From: Archilochus colubris
Lineage: Eukaryota; Chordata; Aves; Apodiformes; Trochilidae
Assembly: GCA_023079485.1 (NCBI GenBank)
Contig: CM041109.1
Coordinates: forward strand, 372,001-436,000
Direction: 5' to 3'
DNA: 64,000 bases
This document shows positions 40,996 to 53,200 of this stretch, one piece after another. Within the stretch, counting starts at the first letter, position 1. Every line of letters starts with the position of its first letter. Made by a program: the position numbers and the translations under genes. Below the pieces are notes generated by a model. It was not told the DNA's origin, ran no database searches, and saw only the letters and a program-made list of their open reading frames with translations.

Positions 40996-41030
40996 GGGGA
41001 CTTTCCCCGGCGGGCGGTGCCATCTAGCGG
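40996..41030. promoter_or_regulatory. kappa-B motif next to CTCF-like core
   Basis: GGGGACTTTCCCC (40996-41008) matches a palindromic kappa-B site. On the minus strand CCGCTAGATGGC (41030-41019) matches 11 of 12 positions of the CTCF core CCASYAGRKGGC as remembered. The patch is CpG-containing and intergenic. Confidence 0.35.
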
Positions 41031-41164
41031 AGACCGCGCAGCCCCAGCCCGGCCTCAGCCCGCAGCCCCGGGGCTGGATTTTCCCCTCCAGCCTCCTCTT
41101 CCAAAGCCCTTGGCAAGGGGTAAGAGTCTCTTTCACTGAGCTCTGGCTGGCCCTAGAAAACCCT

Positions 41165-41620
41165 CCCAAAAAAGTAATTTTTTAAATTATTTTTTTTAAT
41201 TTTTTTTTATTTTAAGTTTTTTTTTAATTTATTTTTATTTTATTATTTTTAAATTTTATTATTACTTTTATTATTACTTATTATTACTTATTATTACTTT
41301 TATTATTACTTTACTTTTATTATTACTTTTATTATTACTTTTATTATTTTTACTATTTTATTATATTAATTTTACTATTATTTTCTTTTTACTATTATTT
41401 TTACTATTTTATTATATTTATTTTACTATTATTATTTTCTTTTTACTATTGTTTTTACTATTATTATTTTCTTAATATTTTACTATTATTTTATTTTTAT
41501 TTTTTTTATTTTTTTATTTTTATGTTATTTTTAATTTTTATTTTTTTATTTTTATTTTATTATTTTTACTATTATTTTTACTATTATTTTTACTATTATT
41601 ATTTTATTATTTTTAAGAAT
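41165..41620. repeat. T-rich TTTTATTATT tract
   Basis: About 455 bases of T/A with TTTTACTATTATT units. No G for long stretches. Confidence 0.95.
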
Positions 41621-41892
41621 TAAGTGTGCCTGAAAACGGCCTAAATCCCCCCAAAAGCAGAGCTGTGTTGATGCCTCCAGCTCTACTTGGAGGGACCAAC
41701 AGTTCCCATCCCCAGGCTGCTTCCTGGCTGGGATGGAAACAATTCCCAAAGGGGACAAATTGCTTTGGAAATTTTGGACAGTTTTGCTTCAGGCTGGAGG
41801 AAATGGCACAAACCCCAAAGTACCTGGAAACGGGGGATTTAAGGAGAAATCTCCCACAGCATCCTCCTGAAAAAACTGTCAGCCCACAGCTT

Positions 41893-42960
41893 GGACAGGA
41901 GCACCCTGTGCTGGGTCAGGAACTGCTGGAACGGGCCCAGAGAGTGGTGCTGAACGGGGCTGCATCAAAATGGCGGCTGTGGTGTCCCCCAGGGATCAGT
42001 GTTGGGCCCAGTGCTGTTCAATGTCTTTAGTGATGATTTAGATGAGGGGATTGAGTCCATCATCAGCAAATTCGCAGATGACACTAAGCTGGGGGGGAGT
42101 GTTGATCAACTAGAAGGCAGGAGGGCTCTGCAGAGGGACCTGGACAGACTGGAGAGTTGGGCTGATTCCAACGGGATGAGGTTTAACACGGCCAAGTGCC
42201 GGGTCCTGCACTTTGGCCACAACAACCCCATGCAGCGCTACAGGCTGGGGACAGAGTGGCTGGAGAGCAGCCAGGCAGAAAAGGACCTGGGAGTCTGGAT
42301 CGACAAGAAGCTGAACATGAGCCAGCAGTGTGCCCAGGTGGCCAAGAAAGCCAATGGCATCCTGGCCTGTATCCGGAACAGCATTGCCAGCAGGTCCAAG
42401 GAAGTGATTCTGCCCCTGTACTCAGCCCTCGTGAGGCCACACCTTGAGTACTGTGTCCAGTTCTGGGCCCCCAGTTCAGGAAGGATATCGAGGTCCTGGA
42501 GCAGGTCCAAAGGAGGGCAACCAGGCTGGTGAAGGGACTCGAGCATAGACCCTACGAGGAGAGGCTGAGAGAACTGGGGTTGTTCAGCCTAAAGAAGAGG
42601 CGGCTCAGGGGAGACCTCATCGCTCTCTACAACTCCCTGAAAGGAGGCTGTAGCCAGGTGGGGGTTGGGCTCTTTTACCAAACGACTTTCAACAAGACAA
42701 GAGGGCATGGACTTAAGTTGTGCCAGGGGAAGTTTAGGTTAGATATTAGAAAGAATTTCTTTACGGAAAGAGTGATCCGTCATTGGAATGGGCTGCCCAC
42801 TGAAGTGGTGGATTCTCCGTCCCTGGAGATATTTAAAAAAAGACTGGATGTGGCACTCAGTGCCATGGTCTAGCAACCGCAACGGTGGTTCAAGGGTTGG
42901 ACTCGATGATCTCTGAGGTCCCTTCCAACCCAGCCAATTCTATGATTCTATGATTCTATG
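41893..42960 (+). mobile_element. CR1 LINE, 5'-truncated, with reverse-transcriptase end and 3' tail
   Basis: Contains the last third of the CR1 reverse transcriptase, the final conserved helical part, the TGGACTCGATGATCTCTGAG 3' UTR and the tail with three ATTCTATG units (42938-42960). It is the least decayed CR1 in the window and belongs to a different subtype from the array-bearing copies: its seed site reads AAGAAGAGGCGGCTCAGGGG. Confidence 0.93.
41999..42873 (+). pseudogene. CR1 reverse transcriptase C-terminal remnant
   Basis: Open frame 41999-42532 encodes FADDTKLGG (the RT active-site box), then [26 protein letters not shown] and [14 protein letters not shown]. After about 42470 a one-base shift moves the rest ([25 protein letters not shown]) into the frame that ends at 42873. 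The N-terminal RT and endonuclease are absent, so it is not functional. Confidence 0.88.
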
Positions 42961-43675
42961 AAATGATCCCATGGAGCAAGTTCTGGATTTTTGGCATTTT
43001 TATTTAGATGAAAACAAGCAGAGGCAGCAGAGCTGGGGTGCAGCACCCAAACACTGTTATGGGACAGACAGGAAAGCATGAAATATATATTAAAAAAACC
43101 CAAAAAAACCCAAAAATAACAAAAAAAAAAAAAACCCTCACACAAAACCATCTCTTTTCAAAGACAAAAAGGAGCCCAGAGATGCCACCAGGTCAGGGCA
43201 CCCTTGAGCCACCCCAAGGTACCAAGGTACTGAAAATGAAGATTCCTCTTTGGAATCCCCTGAGGAATTCCTCTGGGATTGGTCCCAAAAAGCAGCCAGG
43301 GCCCCAAATTCAACCATTCTGCCACAATTTAAACCCAATGAAGCACCAGGGGACATCAAAAGGGCACAGAGCATCCCCCCACCCCCTAACTGAGGGGGGG
43401 TTCAGGGTTGTAGGGGAGAAATCCCTGCTCTGATCCCCCTGAGGTTTTCCTGGGCTCTGGGCTCCCCCTCCTCTGTTTCTGGCTGGAGAGCAGGCAGAAA
43501 AAAAATCATTTTTTTAAAGAACCAAAACTCTCCTATTGCACATGGTTTTCACTAGGGGTGGGGTGGTTCACTAGGGGTGGTTTTCACTAGGGTATTCACA
43601 AGCAGTAACTGCCCCTCCGTTCTCCTGACCCCCGTGGACAGTCCAGTTCTTCCATTTTCCCATTTTTAGTGAGAG
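42961..43675. other. non-coding sequence downstream of IQGAP3
   Basis: No gene recognised. A-rich runs near 43090-43135. Confidence 0.5.
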
Positions 43676-43679
43676 GAAG

Positions 43680-43800
43680 AACATAGATAGCTATAAAATA
43701 AATATATCATAGATATAGAACATAGATATAGAACATAGATATAGAACATAAAATCGATATATAGATAGATAGAACAGAGATGGATATAAAATAGATATTA
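43680..43800. repeat. ATAGATAT-type microsatellite
   Basis: Irregular ATAGATATAGAACATAGATA units directly beyond the IQGAP3 polyadenylation site. Confidence 0.85.
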
Positions 43801-44160
43801 AAATCCCTTTATTGCAGCACTAAAAATACGTAGTGTCCAGAATTCTACAGCACATCCTTGTCCAGCTGCCTGGGGGCAGCACAGGACCTAAAAGCAGCCA
43901 AAATACCCACTAAAAAATATTTAAAATAATAATAATTTTGAAAAGGAGCAAAACCTGGAGCTGCTGGGTCCCTTGCACAAGCCCCAGAGCTGGGGACTAC
44001 CAGCTGGCCAGCAGCCATCCCCCGTTTTGGGGTACCCTGGCAGCAGATCCGAGCAAAAAAGCTTCATGGCAAGGAGCAGCCCCCCCTCCCAAGCTATGGG
44101 GACACCCCCCCGTCCCTCCTGGAAAGCTCTCTTTGGCAGTTTTGCATCACCCCCCCCCTC
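43790..44160 (-). other. IQGAP3: IQGAP3 3' untranslated region
   Basis: About 370 bases separate the stop codon from the first AATAAA on the minus strand. The end is placed about 20 bases past that signal by rule of thumb. No other feature is seen inside. Confidence 0.65.
43808..43813 (-). promoter_or_regulatory. polyadenylation signal AATAAA for IQGAP3
   Basis: The plus strand reads TTTATT, giving GCAATAAAGGG on the minus strand about 350 bases after the stop codon. It is the only canonical hexamer I noticed between the stop codon and the ATAGATAT repeat. Confidence 0.65.
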
Positions 44161-44277
44161 TCATTTCTTCTTGAAGAGCTTCTTGTTGAGGAGAAAAATG
44201 AGGAGGTTGACATTGACCTTGGCCTTGTTGAACATCTTCATCACAGCCACCCCCTCGTACTGCAGCTGCAGCAGGTC
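44161..44277 (-). CDS. IQGAP3: IQGAP3 last coding exon (visible exon 36)
   Basis: It encodes DLLQLQYEGVAVMKMFNKAK and ends NLLIFLLNKKLFKKK with TGA at 44163-44161. This is the conserved IQGAP C-terminus with a lysine-rich tail. Confidence 0.94.
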   Translation of the reverse strand, partial: DLLQLQYEGVAVMKMFNKAKVNVNLLIFLLNKKLFKKK

Positions 44278-47200
44278 CTGCAGGGAGGGGACAGTCACCC
44301 CCAGGAGCCAAGGGACAGTGCTGTCCCCACCCTCAGCACCCCCCAGGGGAGAGGGAGCTGGGGTGGCACAGGAACCCTTGGCAGAGCTCCCCATCCATGG
44401 GTTCTGGGGACACCACCCCCAGGGTGGGCTCCTCACCTGGTAGTGCAGCTGGAACTGTTCCATGTCAATCCCCAGGAATTTGGCTTTCACCTGGAACAGA
44501 CCCGATTCCTCACAGGGGATGATGTCAAAAATGACATTTTTGAACCTGAAGGGACAGAGCTGCTCCTTACCCAGGAGCCTTTCACAGCTTTAACACAGCC
44601 AGGGAGCAGCTCACTCACCCTTGGCACGCTCAAAGCCCCACTTCAAATCCCAACTTTTCCACCTTCTCCAGAACCTTGGGGTGGGGGAGGACCATCTGCA
44701 CCCCCTCCCAGGCCACTGTCCTCTACCTGCCCCAGCTTTGTGCCCCTCTCAGGGCCCAGGAGCTACGTACTGGCTGGGTGGCAGCTCCTCAATCTCCAGC
44801 AGGACTCCCTTGTCCAGCAGCTGAGCTGCTGTGTAGTGCAGGGTCTGCAGCTTCTTGGTCTTCCCAGAGCCCCTGGAAAACGAAGGGAGCCCACAAACCC
44901 TTGGATACAACAGTTCCAGGGTTTACAAACATGGAATGGGTTGGAAAAGATCATCCAACTCCAACCACATCCCTTCAGCACCAAGTCTCCAGGGAGGATG
45001 GGGAGCACACAAACACTTGGATACAACAATTCCAGGGCTTACAGATGTGGAATGGGTTGGAAAAGATCATCCAACTCCATCCATGTCCCTTCAGTACCAC
45101 ATCTCCAGGGCTTGGGAATCCCTCTGGAGAGCACACAAACCCTTGGATACAACAATTCCAGGACTTACAAGCATGGAATGGGCTGGAAAAATCATCCAGC
45201 TCCAACCACATCCCTTCAGCATCACAACTCCAGGGCTTGGGAATCCCTCTGGGGAGCACACAAACCCTTGGACACAATTCCAGGGCTTACAAGCATGGAA
45301 TGGGCTGGAAAACATCATCCAACTCCAACCATGTCCCTTCAGTACCACATCTCCAGGGCTTGGGAATCCCTCTGGGGAGCACACAAACCCTTGGACACAA
45401 CAATTCCAGGGTTTACAAACATGGAATGTGTTGGAAAAGATCATCCAGCTCCAACCACATCCCTTCAGCATCACAACTCCAGGGCCTGGGAATCCCTCTG
45501 GGGATCCCACAAACCCTTGGACACAACAATTCCAGGGATTACAAACATGGAATGGGTTGGAAAAGGTCATCCAGCTCCAACCACATCCCTTCAGCATCAC
45601 AACTCCAGGGCTTGGGAATCCCTCTGGGGAGCACACAAACCCTTGGACACAATTCCAGGGCTTACAAGCATGGAATGGGCTGGAAAACATCATCCAACTC
45701 CAACCATGTCCCTTCAGTACCACATCTCCAGGGCTTGGGAATCCCTCTGGGGAGCACACAAACCCTTGGACACAACAATTCCAGGGTTTACAAACATGGA
45801 ATGTGTTGGAAAAGATCATCCAGCTCCAACCACATCCCTTCAGCATCACAACTCCAGGGCCTGGGAATCCCTCTGGGGATCCCACAAACCCTTGGACACA
45901 ACAATTCCAGGGATTACAAACATGGAATGGGTTGGAAAAGGTCATCCAACTCCAACCACATCCCTTCAGCACCAAGTCTCCAGGGAGGATGGGGAGCACA
46001 CAAACCCTTGGATACAACAATTCCAGGGCTTACAGATGTGGAATGGGTTGGAAAAGATCATCCAACTCCAACCATGTCCCTTCAGCACCACATCTCCAGG
46101 GCTTGGGAATCCCTCTGGAGAGTACACAAACCCTTGGATACAACAATTCCAGGACTTACAAACACGGAATGAGCTGGAAAAGATCATCCAGCTCCAACCA
46201 TGTCCCTTCAGCACCAAGTCTCCAGGGAGGATGGGGAGCCCACAAACCCTTGGACACAATTCCAGGACTTACAAACATGGAATGGGTTAGAAAAGATCAT
46301 CCAACTCCATCCATGTCCCTTCAGCACCACATCTCCAAGGCTTGGGAGATGGGTGGGAGATCTCCAGGGTGGGAGATCCGGGGAGGATGGGGACTCCAGC
46401 CCTGTGCTGGGCATTAAAAAGTAATTTTTTGAAGATGAACGTACTTGTTGCTGGCTGCCAGGTTGTCTAGGCAGGTCTTGATGTACTGGTTGTAATAATC
46501 AATTTGCTCCTCATAAAACAAGGTCTTGGCCTCGAGGCCCTGCAGGGTCTGCCTCAGCTTCTGGAGTTTCCCTCTGCGGTGCTGCCGGTACCGCCTCTGG
46601 TTGCAGATGTCCTGGGAGCCACCCGAGAAAGACAAAACACAGAACCCCCCCTGAGCTTCACCAGAACAGGATCTCGGGTGGGTTTGGCCCATTCCACCCC
46701 AAGCATACCTTGGCCAGCTCGTTGAGGAGCTCCTGGTACTGGTGGGCAGAGTCCAGGAGCCCCAGGCTCTCCAGGCGACGCAGGTTCCGGATGATTCTGT
46801 GTTTTTTCTCCTCCAGGGAGAGGTGGGTGTTGGCAGCTAGGGAGTGGTTGTGTCTCAGCTTGGAAGGGGTCTGGGCATCCCAGGAGGCTCGCTTCTCCAT
46901 GAGATGGTGGTGGAATGCTTCCTAGGCAGGAGAAAAGGAGAGCTGGAGAGGGAGATGGGAAGGTGGAGCAGTGATGGAATCACTCCATGGGTTGGGGGGG
47001 AAAAAGGAGCTTGCAGCCTCCTGGATCTGGGAGAGACAGCCAGGTACGTGGAGGCTGGAAGGACTGACTTCACCAAAACAAGGGGGTAGAAGGGGGAAAA
47101 CCTTGGGGAGTTTTGCAAGGAATTCTCCCCTGTCCCACCATGCCCTCAGACATTGCCCAGCCAGGTCCTGGCCTGGCTCAAATATTCATGGGATCACCCA

Positions 47201-50200
47201 ATGGTTTGGGTTGGAGGGAGCTCAAAACTCATCCAGGTCCATTCTCCTGCCATGGCCATGAGCAGGGACACCTCCCAACAACCAGGGTGCTCCAAGGCCC
47301 ATCCAACCTTGGGATGCCAGGGATGGGGCAAGCAATAACCCCTCCCTCACACACACACTTTTGATGAGCCTTTCCTGGCCCAAAACACTCAAAACACCCC
47401 CAAAACTCGTGTTTTCACTGAAAAACAGAGTCCATCCATGACTGGAGCACAAGAGCAGTGGCCAAGTCCTGGAGAAGAACTGGGCAGCTTTTCCCTGAGG
47501 GTTTCTTTGCCATTTCCCCAAATATTTTAGCTGATCCCCTCACCTCACGTGCTGTGGCTGGTGTCCTCAGGATGCTGGGCAGGGAATCTCCTGACTGGGA
47601 CTGGATCACATCCACCAACATCTGCTTGGTGCTGAAGACCAGAGAGAGAGAAGGGGGTCAAGGTGTCCACTCATGACCCTCTTCCCCCAAAGCAAGGTTG
47701 GAAAGACCTCTGAGATCAAGACCAACCATCAAGCCAACCCCTTTAGCTGCCTCCCAAGGTTTTCTTGGTCCCCCCTTGAGCATCCCAAGCCCTTGAACCT
47801 CGCAGAACCCATCCTCACCTCAGCAGCAAGCTCTTGGTGTCACTGTCCTCACTGCTAGCAGCTGGCACTAGTTTGGCAGTGAGGGTGAGGGAGATTTCCA
47901 GTTTGCTGAGCTGGGAGAGCAGCTGCTCAGCACTGGTGTCTGCTGGGCTGGGAAAAGTCTCTCCTGAGAGGGCAGAGAAAGTCCTGGGAGTCACAAGTGG
48001 CTCAGGAGGGTTGGATTCCCTGTGCCCAGAGCAATCCAGCTGGAGCTTCATGGAAGGGAAACACCTCCAACCTCCTCCTGCTGGGATGGAGGGGGAATTC
48101 TACTTACCAACAAGGGACTGGACTGCAGGAATTTCATCCAGATCTGCCAGAAGCTCGTGCAGGGGGTCTCCCTGGTGCAGCGTGATGGAGTCCTGGTGCT
48201 CGAGGAGGAGCTGGATGGTGCAAGGAAGGAGAGTCAGTAGCCAAGGGGCAGGAGAGGAAACAAGGGAGTGAAGGCAAGGAAGGAACTTTGCAGCCCAGAG
48301 GGGACTGCAGAGCGGTGAGGCTGAGGGAAGGAGAAGCAGTGGAGAACCTGCAGAACCTTCAAAAGAGGAACAAAGAAGTCAGGAGGAGCTGTGCTGGAGG
48401 TGGGAGAGGGAGGAGAGCGCTGAAACGCAGCCCAAAGCCCAGAAGGTGGGAGCAGAAGTGGAAGCTGCTCGTTTGCAGGGGGGTTTTATGCCCTTACCTT
48501 GTGGGTGTTGATGAGCTCCCCTATGGTGATGTAGATGAGAGGTTTGGCCACCACCACCAGCTCTGAGTACTCATCCACGTTGAACCTTTCCTCTGGCTCG
48601 GGGACGCAGCAGGCGGCAGAGATGAACCTCCTGGGGAGAAGGGCAGCCCCAAAAGCTCTGCCACCAGCTCCCAGCCACCCTCCCAACCCAGGTACCATAC
48701 TGCTGCCCACCTGAACTTCTCATGGGTCTCCTCCAGGTACCGGTTCACCCCACAGAGGTGGGAATTCTCCCCCTGGAAGGTTTGGTGGGCAGCAGCCAGC
48801 TGCAGCACTTTGGCGACGGAGCCCAAGGTGCGGCGGTGGTCGGGGTGCAGGGGGACCCCAGCTGAGATGTCCACGATGTCAAAGCCATCAGGGGCCACCA
48901 CTGCTGGGTTCATGAAACGGTAGTAGAGCAGGTTCCCCACAACCTAGGACACAAGGCAGGCTGGGGAAGCACAAAGGCTGACAACCCCAGGAGGTAGGAG
49001 CTCAAGCTGCTTCGTCCCACAGCCCGGTGGGACCCTTCCCAAAGAAGGGAGCAGCAGAGGGAAGAGTTGGAAAATGTTGAGGATTTGCCCTTCTGTGGGG
49101 TACTGGCCCTTCACATCCCCACTTGGTTGAATCCCCCAGCCCCAGGGTACCTTGTCAAGCTCCTCCTCTGAGGCCTTGGGGAATTTCTCAGCCAAGGATG
49201 TCCTCAGGACTTTGGCCACGTAGCGCATCCCATAGCTGAGGAGAGGGCAGGGAGAGGTCTGTCACCAGGGTCACCCATCCTGCCCCATCACCCAAGAAGC
49301 CCCTGGAGCTTTGGGGTGATGGAGGAGCCCACAGGAGGGGCTGGTGCCTGCAACTCCTCAGTTTCATCCCTGGAGGAAGCCCTCAACCTCAGAGGTGACC
49401 ACAAACCTCAGCTTCTTTCTTGCAGCCACCTCACCACAAGCAGCAAAGCTCTCAGAGATGGAGCAACAAGAGCCACCAGGGCATCTCTGGAGGAGCAGGA
49501 GCAGCGGCACCAAGAGATATTTGCCTTTCCCCTCACTGACAGTGCAATAACTCAGCTCTGCAGCAGCCAAGGAGCTGGGGAAGTCATCCCCATCCTCCAC
49601 CCTTTCTTTAAAGCCTCACTGAAGCTGCCTTCAAGCTGCCAGAGCTGCAGGGATGCAGAGAGGCCCCATGGAGGTACTCACGGGATCTTGTCCACAGAAG
49701 AGGTGATGGCAGAGACAAACTTCTCTGTCAGGGTCAGGAGGGTGTGGATGGAAATATCCAAACGCCTCTGGACCTCGGGGTGGCTGAGAGCCTGCTCAGG
49801 GCTGACCTCATATGGGAGCTTGCTAGGGGTGGAAGACAAGGGCTCCATCAGCACCCCAGTGTCCCTCACCCCCTGCTCAAGACTCCAAATTCCTTAGGAC
49901 CTGACCTTTTCTGCCCACTCTGGGCCTCGCTCTGGTTGACCCAGGCTTTGTAGATGTCCACAGGGTCGGTGCGGATGCTGAGGTTCCTGTTCTGCAGAAC
50001 CTCCTGCACGGGGCCACCCAGGATCTCCCTCAGGGAATTCTGTCCCCGTGCTTTACGGTAGAACCTGACCACCATCCGGATCACCGTGGCATTCCCTGTC
50101 AGGATCTCATGGACCTGGTCCACCTTGGAGCTGGGATGGATGAGGTGGATGAGTGGGGTTTGTTTTCCAAGGCAGGGGTCCAAACCTTGGTCCAGCCTCA

Positions 50201-53200
50201 TCCCAAAGCTGTCCCCAGACTGAGACCCCACCTGATCTCCTCCTGCAGGGCTGCTTTGAAGAGCTGGAGCAGCAGATAAGCTTCCCGGGGGTTGGAGCCA
50301 TAGTTATAAAGTGTAAAGATCACTGACTCCAGGAACTTGGTGGACTTGGTCTGGGGCATCTGGAAGATGAGCCTGGCCAGGTACACAGGCTGTGTCTGCA
50401 GGGATGAGGAGCACCGAGGTCACCCCAAGTGCTGGGGGGTGGCAGGGGACCAAGGTCCCCACGCTGCTCTCTCAGCAGAGCCCAAGCAAGCCCCCACCTG
50501 CAGGAGGTAGAAGAGATGTTGGTAAGCCTCCAGCTTCTGACGTTTCTCCTTGCTGAGGGACTTGAGCCCCTTCTGCTTGTCCAGGGACATCATCTCCACG
50601 AGCTGCTCCTTGTTCTTCTTGGTCAGCTTCTTGAAGTGGGAGACAACCTCCTGGAGCAAGGAGAGGGAAGTGTTGGGCACTGCCTGCAAGCTCCTGCATT
50701 CAGCCCAGACTCTGGGGAGGCAGAGGCACCTCAGTGCTACCCAACTCCTTCCAAAGCAAAGCAGAGAGAAACTGAGGCTGTGGTGCCAAGGAGAGGAGGA
50801 CCTGCTGGGCACTAGCTGGGTTATGGCCAAGGTCCCCTTGCCAGCACGCTTCCCACCTGCAGTGTGATCCTGTTCTTGACCAGCAGCCCAATCTTGATGT
50901 CCATAAGGTCCAGGTCACTCTCCAGCTGCTGGCTGGCACGGATCCTCTTGACCACCTCCTCCTGCAGATGCAGCACCTCGGCCTCTTCCCAGAAATCCTG
51001 CTGACTCTGCTCCAGGAGGTGGAGGAAGCGCCGGATGATGCTGAGAGGAGGGTTCCTGGCATGGACTGCAGCAAAGCATCAACCATCACCACTCCTGGGG
51101 GAGACTCAGCAACCCCCCCACAATGGACCCTCAGAATCTCCCCAAGACACCCCATCCTCCTCCTCCGCAAAAAAAAAAAAAAAAAAATCCCCCCAAAACC
51201 ATCTTCTAGCAACACCAGGACACAAGACAAATTGGTGCTGAGCTCTACAACACCTCAGGTGGTGCTGAGGGGCTTTGCTTAACTCAGTAGAGTTGGGTTA
51301 ATTGTTGGATTTAATGAACTTGAAGGTCTTCTCCAACCCAGCTCCACAAGTCCTCCTTCAGAAGCCTTCAGGAGCAGAGGGGCAGCAAGAGCAGCCCCAG
51401 GGCAGCTCCATCTGATGTCCAGGGGCCACCAAGCCCAGGGACACCTGGGGACACCAGTGGCCAGAGCCTGCAGGGCCAAGGAGGGAGGCAGGAGGAGTCC
51501 CAGCCACACCAGAGCAGCTCTGAGCAGGCACTTACCCAGCAGCCTGTAATCCCCACGGGCTTTGTTACCACGTACAAGAGCCTGGAGCTTGGTGACAGCT
51601 TTGATCTGCCAGGATAAACACAGGGGTGCAAGAGATGTTTCTCCTCAGCACCCTCCCCCCCAAAAAAAACACCTGGGGACCAGAGGAAAAGGGACAGGCT
51701 GGCTCTGCTCCCCCCAGCAGGAAGGTGCTGATGCCCAGGATGAGGATGTCCCATCACCCAGGAGGGATTTCCATTTCTCCCTCTTGTGCCCCCCCACCCC
51801 CCAAGCACCCAGGGGCAGAGATGTGACCCCATGGCCAGGATTGTCCCTCTATGTCCCCATCTGTCTCCCCCAAGGAGCTGCTGGAATCCCCATCCCATCA
51901 CTCACGTTCTGCCTGAAGTAGTTCAGCCTCTGCTGGTATTTCCTCCGAGCCAGCCACATCCTCACCCCTGCCTGGATCTGGGAGAGACAGCCAAGAAGTT
52001 GGAAGCTGGAAGGACTGAAGGAAGGGAGTGGGAGGGGGAAAACCTCGGGGGCTTTTGGAAGGAATTCTCCCCCCATCCCACCACGCCCTCAGACATTGCC
52101 CAGCCAGGTCCTGGTCTGGCTAAAATATTCAGTCACTCAATGGTTGGGTTGGAGGGATCTCAAAGCTCCCCCAGTAGCCCCCCTGCCATGGGCAGGGACC
52201 CCTCCCACAGCCCAGGGGGCTCCAAGCCCCATCCAACCTCCAACATTCCCAGGGATGGGGCAGCCACAGCTTCTGGGGGTGACCTGGGGCTCAGCACCCT
52301 CACCCCAAAGAATTTCTCCCTCCTTTCCCAAGATCTCCCCTCTCAATTTCCCCTCTTGCAGCTCCAAACCCTTCCCCCTCATCCCATCCCTCCAGGCCCT
52401 TGTCCCAAGTCCCTCCCCAGCTTTCCTGGATCCCTTCAGGCACTGGAAGGTGCTCTGAGGTCTCCCCAGAACCTTCTCCTTCTCCTTTCTCCTTCTCCTT
52501 CTCCTTCTCCTTCTCCTTCTCTTCTCCAGCCTGAACACCCCCAACTCTCTCCCCCTGACTCCAGAGCTGCTCCAGCCCTCCCAGCAGCTCCAGGACCTCC
52601 TCTGGAATGGCTCCAGCAGCTCCGTGTCCTTCTGCTGATGGGGACCCCAGAGCTGGACCCAGCTTTACCCCAGGGGGTGTCCCCAGAGGGGACCAGAGGG
52701 GACAATCCCCCCCTGGTGCTGCTGCCACTGCTGGGGATGCAGCCCAGGACTGGGGGGGTTTCTGAGCTGCCAGCACATGGTGTCAGCTCTTGGGGAGCTT
52801 CTCCTCACCCAACACCCCCAAGTCCTCCTCCTCAGGGCTGCCCCCACTCCATGTTTGTGCTTACTGTCCCTGCCTGGGGCTTCCTTGGCCAGGGGGTAAA
52901 TACCAGAGCTGTTGCTGAGCAAGGAGGGGGGAATTCCCAATGTGGGAGCAAAGATTGAAGGAATTGCTTCCCAGACCTTGATGGCAGCATCTGTGTGGGC
53001 TCGAAGGTAGTGAAGCCTCTCCAGGTAAGCTCTGTGCTGCTTGTACCCTCTCCAACAAGCCTGGGCAGGAGAAAAAACCCTCAGCTCCTGAGCCCTGCAC
53101 CCTGGGGAGCAGGAGAGCAGAGCTGGAGAGGAGGGAGAAAATCTTGAGGGAAGAGAGAGGAAACTAGCAGGCAAAGTGGAAAAACAAACCCCTGCCACCC

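Noticed and set aside
41626..42532. Possible retrovirus polymerase
   Set aside because: The FADDTKLGG box together with the ATTCTATG tail and CR1 3' UTR identify a CR1 LINE. No LTR, protease or integrase is seen.
44443..46417. Forward frames of 498-615 codons over the IQGAP3 intron array
   Set aside because: Low-complexity translation of the 120-bp repeat in all three frames. No start context, no domain, antisense to IQGAP3.
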